Notes under the pieces: generated by a model
What the model saw: only the letters and a program-made list of their open reading frames with translations
Databases searched by the model: none
What the model was told of the DNA's origin: nothing
In this document: positions 8,118 to 14,539 of the stretch, piece after piece
How the letters are laid out: every line of letters begins with the position of its first letter
Position numbering within the stretch: the stretch's first letter is position 1
DNA from: Eubacteriales bacterium
GTDB lineage: Bacteria > Bacillota_A > Clostridia > Lachnospirales > Lachnospiraceae
DNA length: 24,956 nt
Direction of reading: 5' to 3'
Assembly: GCA_030533315.1 (NCBI GenBank)
Contig: JAUNJL010000035.1
Coordinates: forward strand, 1 to 24,956
Position numbers and translations under genes: made by a program

Positions 8118-8141
8118 GACAGTCCCAATTTATGGACTGTC
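8118..8141 (+). terminator. First hairpin of the convergent terminator region
   Basis: A perfect 8-bp stem (GACAGTCC 8118-8125, GGACTGTC 8134-8141) with an 8-base loop starts 10 bases after the GGDEF stop codon and directly precedes the A7 side of the larger terminator. For transcripts from the opposite strand it is a back-up hairpin. Confidence 0.5.
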
Positions 8142-8143
8142 AC

Positions 8144-8196
8144 AAAAAAACAGCTTTCTTTGTGCCTTACGGCGGCACAGAGAAAGCTGTTTTTTT
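8144..8196. terminator. Bidirectional intrinsic terminator
   Basis: A 16-bp stem with one mismatched position (CAGCTTTCTTTGTGCC 8151-8166 and GGCACAGAGAAAGCTG 8174-8189) has a 7-base loop. It is flanked by A7 (8144-8150) and T7 (8190-8196), so it ends transcripts in both directions between the two convergent GGDEF genes. The DNA from 8197 to 8291 shows nothing further. Confidence 0.9.
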
Positions 8197-8291
8197 CGTA
8201 ATGGCCTAAACGGAAGGGGCGGAGCATTTGCCCTGGGAACGTTCTCCTCTTTCAGAAGGAGAAAGATCAGGAGAAAGAGAAAGCCCAGGGA

Positions 8292-9440
8292 TCAGCGGGG
8301 CCGCTTTAGCTTTGCCTCATAAAGGGATTGATCCGCCAGATGGATAAACTCGGGGACATAGCGGATATCCTCCGTATATTTGGCCCACCCGATGCTGACG
8401 CTCAGCAGGTATTCCTTCTTGGCTTTGCGGTTGCTTTTGGCAAGCTCCCCATGGATGAAACGGCAGAGCCTGTCCAGATCCTTGGGATCGGGGGTCTCAA
8501 GGACGATGATAAACTCATCTCCGCCGTAGCGGGAAACGAAGCAGTTGTAGGAGAAGGAGGCCTGCTCCAAAACAGCGGCGAACCGGATCAGGGCGTGATC
8601 CCCCTCGATGTGGCCGTAGGTGTCGTTGATGTGCTTGAACTTGTCAAGATCCAGCAGCAAAAGGAAAAGCTGGTTGTTCCTGTCGTGATGCTCCATCACG
8701 TGGCTCAGGTAGCGGATCATGTGGTGCCGGTTGTTCAGCTTGGTCAAGGGATCGATGGACACCAGAAGCTCCTGGGAGGTCATGTATACGATCAGTACCG
8801 AGGCGGTCAGGCCGATGCAGCTCAGAGGCGTTCCCGGGATAAAGATCTGGAGCACGGCGGGAAAGACCGCCGGGAGGGAGAAACATGCAAGGTTCAGGTA
8901 CCGCTGCCGGTTGGTGTAGTTCTCCTTTCGGGAGGCCATGGCGAGGGAGTGAAGGACGCTGGCACCCAGATAGATACAGGGGATCAAAAAACCAAGGATG
9001 TTCAGAGGTCCGCGGTGGTAGACGCAGTCCTGATCCAGATAAAAAAGACAATGGGTGCGGACGTTCAGGATCAGCACCACAAGGATGAGGATCAGGGGGA
9101 TGGAGGCCACAAAAAGGAAGCTGCCTTTTTTGACGAGGCGGGGCTCCAGCTCGTATTCTGTGTAAAAGAACCAGGAGGCGATGCCGACGATACAGGAAAG
9201 AAAATAGATCCAGTTGACCCCGTAGGCCGCCAGGCGGGGCTGGGGCAGGATGCCGTTTTCCATCCAATACCAGACCAGATCCGATAGGACAAACAGCAGG
9301 ATAAAATAAATGGCAAGCTGAAAGAAGTGCCAGCTCTCCCGTCTCTCAATGTGTCCGAAGGACTTCGCGGCTATGTAGATAAGCATACAGATACAGGTGA
9401 TGTCGATTTCGGAGTAGAGTGTTAAAGACAATGAATCCAT
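8292..9440 (-). CDS. Seven-helix membrane diguanylate cyclase
   Basis: A 382-residue protein with about seven hydrophobic helices (near 7-25, 38-60, 73-93, 105-127, 145-168, 181-201, 207-222) and a cytoplasmic GGDEF domain (about 225-380). The catalytic motif is intact (GGDEF 306-310), with DLDKFKHINDTYGHIEGD before it; the inhibitory RxxD is absent. The helical part probably works as an integral sensor, but I cannot name its family. GAGGT lies about 6 bases before the ATG. It follows the YczE-family gene by 57 bases on the same strand and could share its transcript. Activity as a cyclic di-GMP synthase is inferred from conserved residues. Confidence 0.9.
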   Translation of the reverse strand: MDSLSLTLYSEIDITCICMLIYIAAKSFGHIERRESWHFFQLAIYFILLFVLSDLVWYWMENGILPQPRLAAYGVNWIYFLSCIVGIASWFFYTEYELEPRLVKKGSFLFVASIPLILILVVLILNVRTHCLFYLDQDCVYHRGPLNILGFLIPCIYLGASVLHSLAMASRKENYTNRQRYLNLACFSLPAVFPAVLQIFIPGTPLSCIGLTASVLIVYMTSQELLVSIDPLTKLNNRHHMIRYLSHVMEHHDRNNQLFLLLLDLDKFKHINDTYGHIEGDHALIRFAAVLEQASFSYNCFVSRYGGDEFIIVLETPDPKDLDRLCRFIHGELAKSNRKAKKEYLLSVSIGWAKYTEDIRYVPEFIHLADQSLYEAKLKRPR

Positions 9441-9497
9441 AGGTACCTCACATATTTAGAAATTCCATGTGGCTGCCGAGGCATCGGAACGGTCACG

Positions 9498-10136
9498 TTA
9501 CTTCTCTTTTAGGAGAGGGCGGGCCACCTTTACGTTGAAAAATTCGATCAGGGGTCCCATGAAAAAGGCGGTGATGATGGTTCCGATTCCCACCACGGAG
9601 GTGACCTGGCCGATGGCGCCGCCTCCGATGAAAAAGATGGTCACGCCAAGGATCACGCACACGCAGTCGCAGGCGATACGGACATACTGGAACTGTCCCA
9701 GCTTCCAATCGTAGGACAGCACGATGGCGACGGCGTCGTAGGTGGAAACACCCAGGTCGGCGGTCATGTACAGCGCTGAGCCGAAGCAGATCACCACGAT
9801 CCCCAGGCCAAGGCAGAACAGCCGCATGGGCATTTGGGGAGACACCAGGACGGTCTGCAAAAACTCGTAGGTGTACTGGGTGATATAGCCAAGGAGAAAC
9901 AGATTGATGAAGGTGGCCAGGCCGATGCGGCGGCGGTCCACGATCAGGCTGAACAGCAGCAGTATCCCGTTGACGATGACGTACAGGGTGCCGAAGGAAA
10001 TGGGGATCAGCTGGTCCATACCGCTCATGAAGGACTGGAAGGGGTCCACGCCCAGGGCGGCGATCTTAAAGATCCCCACGGCGACGGCGCAGATGATCAC
10101 GCCGGACAGCGACATAAAAATTCTCCGTTTTTTCAT
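9498..10136 (-). CDS. YczE/YyaS/YitT-family integral membrane protein
   Basis: A 212-residue polytopic membrane protein with five or six helices. It resembles Bacillus YczE/YyaS in its first-half motif AALGVDPFQSF (26-36), repeated in altered form as ADLGVSTYDAVAIV (about 126-139), which suggests an internal duplication, and in GIGTIITAFFMGPLIEFF near the C-terminus. Family members have no firmly established transport substrate, so none is assigned. GAGGAG precedes the ATG at a normal distance. It lies upstream of the 7-TM GGDEF gene on the same strand, with a good promoter of its own at 10258-10286. Confidence 0.8.
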   Translation of the reverse strand: MKKRRIFMSLSGVIICAVAVGIFKIAALGVDPFQSFMSGMDQLIPISFGTLYVIVNGILLLFSLIVDRRRIGLATFINLFLLGYITQYTYEFLQTVLVSPQMPMRLFCLGLGIVVICFGSALYMTADLGVSTYDAVAIVLSYDWKLGQFQYVRIACDCVCVILGVTIFFIGGGAIGQVTSVVGIGTIITAFFMGPLIEFFNVKVARPLLKEK

Positions 10137-10257
10137 AATGCTTTCTCCTCGTGTTCAGAAAATAGGGCGCCGGGCCGCAGTAGCCGCTTTTGGGGCTGTG
10201 CCGGGCCTGATGCCGCAGCCCTGGATGATCTGCTTTCTGAAGGGCTGCCACAGTCTC

Positions 10258-10286
10258 AGTATATGAGAAAAAATGGGGAAAAGCAA
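10258..10286 (-). promoter_or_regulatory. Probable promoter of the YczE-family gene
   Basis: Read on the minus strand, TTGCTT (10286-10281) and TATACT (10263-10258) are 17 bases apart, about 120 bases before the gene start. The spacer is T-rich. The -35 overlaps the small hairpin behind the YesL gene. Confidence 0.45.
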
Positions 10287-10293
10287 TGCTTTT
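10279..10293 (-). terminator. Small hairpin behind the YesL-like gene
   Basis: A 6-bp stem with 3-base loop (AAAAGC/GCTTTT) lies directly after the YesL-like stop codon, followed on the minus strand by CCCC and then a T6 run. The stem is AT-rich and weak, so this is only a possible terminator. Confidence 0.3.
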
Positions 10294-10301
10294 TTAAGGA
10301 G

Positions 10302-10919
10302 TTAGGTCAGATAAGGGCGGAAGATGCGGTACAGCAAAAGGGAGTTCGCCAGGGCGGTGAGGGAAAAGCCGAAAAAGAACCAGCAGCAGGCGTAGAGAGG
10401 CATCAGCTGAAGGTCCTGGTAGGTCATGTACATGGGAAAAATGGTCAGGAAGGCCATGACCGCCGTGGAGGGAAAGTGGAGGAGGGCAAAGGCGTAGGCG
10501 TTCTTGATCAGAGGAAAAAGCCGGTTGGAGAAGGCGGCAATGACCGGAAAAACGTACAGGAAATAGATGGCCAGGAGTGCGGCGGGAAAGCCGCTCATAA
10601 GGTAGAAGGGCCTCCCGGCGGGGCGGCTCTCCAGGAAGCGGAGGTTGGAAACAAGGATCAAAGCTGCGGCGAGAAACAGCAGCCAGGCGGCCAGGGCCTG
10701 GAGGAAATTTTGACGGAAGGCGGAAAAAAAGGTGGAGAAGGCCCCGTCTAAGCTGCCCTTTACGATCCTCAGGGTACAATGAAAAAGGGCCGTGAGGGCG
10801 GGCCCGATGGTAATCACGGGGATACAGCACAGGAGAAACAAAAGGTTCAGAAGGACGACGTCCCCAATAGTATTGAAAAAACGATGGACGGGATGATCCT
10901 GGTCCATGAGATTCATCAT
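10302..10919 (-). CDS. YesL-like DUF624 membrane protein
   Basis: A 205-residue membrane protein of the DUF624 (YesL) family. The signature LNLLFLLCCIPVITIGPALTAL occupies residues 25-46, with further helices near 72-92, 105-130, 138-162 and 170-196. I start it at 10919, where AGGGGGA lies four bases before ATGATG; the frame is open much farther upstream, but that extension is low-complexity and lacks a ribosome site. DUF624 genes commonly sit beside sugar ABC operons in Firmicutes, and here the gene is divergent from the alpha-galactoside operon, 431 bases away. The biochemical role is unknown; a helper role for the transporter is a guess from context. Confidence 0.85.
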   Translation of the reverse strand: MMNLMDQDHPVHRFFNTIGDVVLLNLLFLLCCIPVITIGPALTALFHCTLRIVKGSLDGAFSTFFSAFRQNFLQALAAWLLFLAAALILVSNLRFLESRPAGRPFYLMSGFPAALLAIYFLYVFPVIAAFSNRLFPLIKNAYAFALLHFPSTAVMAFLTIFPMYMTYQDLQLMPLYACCWFFFGFSLTALANSLLLYRIFRPYLT

Positions 10920-11104
10920 GTGATCCCCCTTTCTGGATGAACAGGGCAAAAACGAGGCGGCCGGGCCCTGTGGAGTGCTCTGCAAAAATTCATGGAAGCC
11001 CTCAAGGGGCGGGACCGCAGGGCATTTTTGCCGGGTGGTATGTGAGCAGGGCAGGCGGGCAGGCCTGCCGGGGCTGTTACAGAAACAGCATATCATAAAG
11101 ATAT

Positions 11105-11195
11105 TTGGGGAAAATAGAAAAATGTTGGGGAAATATGGAAAAAAGATAGGTAAAAGAGGGGGAGTCGGTGAAATATATGGATAAGTTTGGCCAAA
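11105..11195. promoter_or_regulatory. Possible operator: direct repeat and palindrome in the divergent region
   Basis: In the 431-bp gap between the divergent YesL-like and binding-protein genes, TTGGGGAAA occurs at 11105-11113 and 11125-11133. The 20-base pitch (about two helical turns) would suit an AraC-type activator. A perfect palindrome TTTGGCCAAA follows at 11186-11195. The first part of the gap (10920-11100) holds only a small GCTGTT/AACAGC hairpin (about 11073-11089). These sites are candidates from sequence alone. Confidence 0.3.
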
Positions 11196-11264
11196 AATTA
11201 GAAAGTAAGAGGAAGGGCGCCGGGAATATACAACATTAAGACATATTGACAGAACATTATTCTA

Positions 11265-11293
11265 TTCCACAAAAATACATGTGCAATTATAAT
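11265..11293 (+). promoter_or_regulatory. Candidate promoter of the alpha-galactoside operon
   Basis: A perfect TATAAT at 11288-11293 has a poor -35 (TTCCAC 11265-11270) at exactly 17 bases, the pattern expected of an activator-dependent promoter. A perfect TTGACA lies at 11246-11251 but has no matching -10 at the right distance. The gene start is 57 bases downstream, with AAAGGAGG as ribosome site. Confidence 0.5.
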
Positions 11294-11350
11294 AAAAAAT
11301 AGGTAAAAAAATCTGTGAAAAAACCAAAATAAACAAAAGGAGGACACGAT

Positions 11351-12604
11351 ATGAAATTCAAAAAGATTTTGGCAGTGGCATTGGCAGGTACCTTGGCGGC
11401 AGTTCCCGTGACCGTGGTACAGGCGGACAGCGATGTGGAGCTCTCCGTATCCATCTGGGATACGAACCAGGAGCCGGGCATCCAGGAGATCCTTGCAGAC
11501 TTCACGGAGAAGACCGGGATCTCCACGAAGGTTTCCGTGGTGACCTGGGAGGAGTATTGGACCATGCTGGAGGCAGGAGCACAGGGCGGCTCCCTTCCCG
11601 ACGTGTTCTGGATGCATTCCAACGAGAGTGAGCGCTACATGTCCAATGACATGCTGCTGGATCTGACGGACAAGATCGCAGAGAGCGACGTGGTGGATCC
11701 GGAGAACTACCCGGCCGACATCTGGGGACTGTATACATATGAGGACAAATACTTTGCGGTTCCCAAGGATGTGGACACCATCGCCCTGTGGTACAACAAG
11801 GCGCTGTTTGACGAGGCTGGCGTGGATTATCCCACCGCTGACTGGACCTGGGACGACGTGACCGAGGCGGCAAGGAAGCTGACCAAGGAGGACGGAAGCG
11901 TGTATGGCCTTGCCATGAGAAACGACAACAACCAGGCTGGATATTACAACATGGTTTATGACAATGGCGGCTGTGTGATCAATGAAGATAGGACTCAGTC
12001 CGGCTGGGACGATCCCAAGACCATCCAGGCCATGGAGACCCTGGAGACCTGGATCAACGAAGGCCTGATGCCCTCCTTGGAGACCATGTCCGAGAGTGGT
12101 GAGGACGTGCTCTTCCAGTCCGGCAAGGTGGCCATGGTATTCCAGGGCTCCTGGATGCTGGCGGCATACAGAGACAATGAGTACACGGCGGAGAACTGCG
12201 ACATCGTGGAGCTTCCCATGAACGGGGAGACCGGCAGAAGGGCTTCCATTTACAATGGACTTGGATGGGCGGCGGCAGCCAACGGTGAGCACACCGAGGA
12301 GGCATGGCAGCTGATCGAGTACCTGGGCTCCAAGGAGGCGCAGGAGAAGCAGGCAGAGCTGGGCGTGACCATGTCCGCTTATAAGGGCACCTCCGATAAA
12401 TGGGCCAGCTCCGCAGATTTCAATCTTCAGGCTTACCTGAACATGATGGACGACATGATCATCCGCCCCTACTCCAGATCCACCGTTACCTGGGAGAACG
12501 AAAACAGCGAGATCCTGAAGGGTGTGTACAATGGGGACGTGACGATGGCAGAGGCCTGCGAGGCCATGGCGGCACAGATGAACGAGAAGCTGGCAGAGGA
12601 ATAA
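11351..12604 (+). CDS. Extracellular sugar-binding protein (alpha-galactoside-type ABC importer)
   Basis: A 417-residue family 1 solute-binding protein, probably the raffinose/melibiose-type oligosaccharide receptor. The signal peptide (MKFKKILAVALAG, then VVQA before DSD) fits signal peptidase I cleavage after Ala25 and contains no lipobox cysteine, as in the other binding protein of this window. Family regions include LPDVFWMHSN, YFAVPKDVDTIALWYNKALFDEAGVDYP, VAMVFQGSWMLAAY and YLGSKEAQE. AAAGGAGG precedes the ATG at a normal distance. It leads an operon with two permeases and two alpha-galactosidases; the substrate assignment rests on those enzymes. Confidence 0.88.
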   Translation: MKFKKILAVALAGTLAAVPVTVVQADSDVELSVSIWDTNQEPGIQEILADFTEKTGISTKVSVVTWEEYWTMLEAGAQGGSLPDVFWMHSNESERYMSNDMLLDLTDKIAESDVVDPENYPADIWGLYTYEDKYFAVPKDVDTIALWYNKALFDEAGVDYPTADWTWDDVTEAARKLTKEDGSVYGLAMRNDNNQAGYYNMVYDNGGCVINEDRTQSGWDDPKTIQAMETLETWINEGLMPSLETMSESGEDVLFQSGKVAMVFQGSWMLAAYRDNEYTAENCDIVELPMNGETGRRASIYNGLGWAAAANGEHTEEAWQLIEYLGSKEAQEKQAELGVTMSAYKGTSDKWASSADFNLQAYLNMMDDMIIRPYSRSTVTWENENSEILKGVYNGDVTMAEACEAMAAQMNEKLAEE

Positions 12605-12644
12605 AGCCGAGTGACTGGCTGTAAGATGAGATGCAACCAATGGG

Positions 12645-12675
12645 ACAGACAGATTCTTCGGAATCTGTCTGTTTT
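12645..12675 (+). terminator. UUCG stem-loop between binding protein and permease
   Basis: A perfect 12-bp stem (12645-12656 with 12661-12672) is capped by a UUCG tetraloop and followed by TTTT. It is either a leaky intrinsic terminator or a 3' stabiliser that sets binding-protein expression above that of the permeases. A hairpin occupies the same position in the maltodextrin operon. Confidence 0.8.
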
Positions 12676-12698
12676 GCAAATGAGAGGAGTGTTTTCCT

Positions 12699-13598
12699 AT
12701 GAGTAAGCAAACGAAGCCGGCAGGGACCAAGCGGGCCAGGAGCGAGTTTCTTTGGGGGTGGCTTTTTATCCTGCCTACGATGGTCGGCCTGATCGTACTG
12801 AACATCATTCCCATTTTCCAGACCATTTATCAAAGCTTTTTCAAGACGGGAGATTTTGGACGGGGAAATGTTTTTGTGGGACTGCAGAATTACCAAAAGG
12901 TTTTTGGGGACAAGACCATCTGGCAGGCGGTACTGAACACCTTCAAGTATGCCATTGTGGAGGTGCCCTTTTCCATTGCCATCGCCCTGGTCCTTGCGGT
13001 GCTGCTAAACCGCAAGATGAGGGGGCGGACCGTGTACCGCACCATCATCTTCCTGCCCATGGTGGCGGCTCCGGCTGCGGTGGCCATGGTCTGGAGGTGG
13101 CTGTTCAACTCGGACTTCGGTCTGATCAACAACCTGTTCAACCTGAACGTGAAGTGGATCTCCGATCCCAAGATCGCCGTGTTTTCCATAGCGGTCATCG
13201 GTATCTGGTCCATCATCGGCTACAACATGGTACTGTTCATCTCCGGCCTGCAGGAGATCCCCCGGGACTACTACGAGGCGGCGGAGATCGACGGGGCGAA
13301 GGGGACCGACCGGTTTTTCCACATCACCCTCCCTCTTCTTTCTCCTACCCTGTTCTTCGTCCTGGTGACCAGGGTGATCGGGGCTTTGCAGGTCTTTGAC
13401 CTGATCTACATGGTCATGAACAAATCCAACCCGGCCCTGGAAAAGACCCAGTCCCTGGTATATCTTTTCTACCAGTATTCCTTTGTGAATAAAAACATGG
13501 GCTACGGGGCCACCATCGTGGTGGTGCTTTTGGCGATCACCATGATTATCACCGTTCTCCAGATGATCGGACAGAAAAAATGGGTATTCTATAATTGA
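12699..13598 (+). CDS. Sugar ABC transporter permease (UgpA/MsmF type)
   Basis: A 299-residue CUT1 permease with six helices; the first (about 18-40, WGWLFILPTMVGLIVLNIIPIF) is typical of the MsmF/UgpA group. The EAA loop is YEAAEIDGAKGTDRFFHITLP at about 192-212. AGAGGAG precedes the ATG by about 9 bases. It is shorter than the MalF of the first operon because it lacks the two extra N-terminal helices. It pairs with the next gene product; the ATPase is not encoded nearby. Confidence 0.92.
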   Translation: MSKQTKPAGTKRARSEFLWGWLFILPTMVGLIVLNIIPIFQTIYQSFFKTGDFGRGNVFVGLQNYQKVFGDKTIWQAVLNTFKYAIVEVPFSIAIALVLAVLLNRKMRGRTVYRTIIFLPMVAAPAAVAMVWRWLFNSDFGLINNLFNLNVKWISDPKIAVFSIAVIGIWSIIGYNMVLFISGLQEIPRDYYEAAEIDGAKGTDRFFHITLPLLSPTLFFVLVTRVIGALQVFDLIYMVMNKSNPALEKTQSLVYLFYQYSFVNKNMGYGATIVVVLLAITMIITVLQMIGQKKWVFYN

Positions 13599-13615
13599 TT
13601 GAGGAGGGAAGATGG

Positions 13616-14446
13616 ATGAATACAAAAAAGAAGGCTGCGTCGGCGCTGGTCCACGGGATCCTGATCCTGGTGTCGATCACCATGCTGGTCCCCTTCGCGT
13701 GGATGGCGCTGACCGCTTTTAAGACGGTGACGGAGGCGACGGCCGTGAATCCCTTTGTGATCTTTCCCGCAGAGTGGAGGACGGACGCCTTTCAGGAAGT
13801 GGTGCGGAACATGAATTTTCTGGTGCTGTACAAGAATACCCTGCTGCTGATCTTTTTCCGGGTGGTCTGTGCGGTGCTGACGGCCACCATGGCGGGCTAC
13901 GCCTTTGGACGGCTGAATTTTAAGGGAAAGGAGCTGGCCTTTTCCCTGGTGCTTTTTCAGATGATGGTTCCTGTGCAGATCTTCATCATTCCCCAGTACC
14001 TCATGGTCAGCAAGATGCACATGCTGAACACCATTTTTGCCCTGGTGTTCCCAGGTCTGGTGACGGCCTTCGGAACCTTCCTGCTGCGGCAGGCATACAT
14101 GGGCCTGCCCAGGGAGCTTGAGGAGGCGGCCCGGCTGGACGGCTGCAACATCGGACAGACCTTTTTGTTTGTCATGCTGCCTCTGACCCGCTCCAGCATG
14201 GTGGCGCTGGGGATCTTTACGGCGGTTTTTGCCTTCAAGGACCTGATGTGGCCCATGATCGTCAACACGGACAAGGACATGCTGGTGCTTTCCGCCGCCC
14301 TTGCCAAGATGCAGGGACAGTATTCCTCAAAGTTCCCGGAGCTGATGGCGGCCTCTCTCATTGCCTGCGTTCCCATGATCGTGATCTATGTGATCTTCCA
14401 GAAGCAGTTTATTGAGGGAATCGCCACCAGCGGAGGAAAGCTGTAA
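13616..14446 (+). CDS. Sugar ABC transporter permease (UgpE/MsmG type)
   Basis: A 276-residue CUT1 permease, partner of the preceding gene. The ATG at 13616 is chosen because GAGGAGGG (13602-13609) lies 6 bases upstream; an in-frame ATG at 13595 overlaps the previous gene and would place that ribosome site inside the coding region. Six helices are visible. The EAA loop is LEEAARLDGCNIGQTFLFVMLP at about 168-189. The spacing to the previous stop is 17 bases. The following 93 bases before the alpha-galactosidase gene show no terminator. Confidence 0.92.
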   Translation: MNTKKKAASALVHGILILVSITMLVPFAWMALTAFKTVTEATAVNPFVIFPAEWRTDAFQEVVRNMNFLVLYKNTLLLIFFRVVCAVLTATMAGYAFGRLNFKGKELAFSLVLFQMMVPVQIFIIPQYLMVSKMHMLNTIFALVFPGLVTAFGTFLLRQAYMGLPRELEEAARLDGCNIGQTFLFVMLPLTRSSMVALGIFTAVFAFKDLMWPMIVNTDKDMLVLSAALAKMQGQYSSKFPELMAASLIACVPMIVIYVIFQKQFIEGIATSGGKL

Positions 14447-14539
14447 GACGGCGGGAAGGCCGCAGGAGACCGCAGATGCGAAGATACAGAGGACCCGGCC
14501 CAGGGGGCGGAGGGTCAGAATCAAATTCAGGAGGACAGG

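Noticed and set aside
10920..11096. N-terminal extension of the YesL-like protein
   Set aside because: Residues are Pro/Ser/Cys-rich and unlike DUF624; the AGGGGGA site supports the start at 10919.
11246..11251. Perfect TTGACA as the -35 of the alpha-galactoside operon
   Set aside because: No -10-like hexamer occurs 16-18 bases downstream; the TATAAT at 11288 is too far (36 bases).
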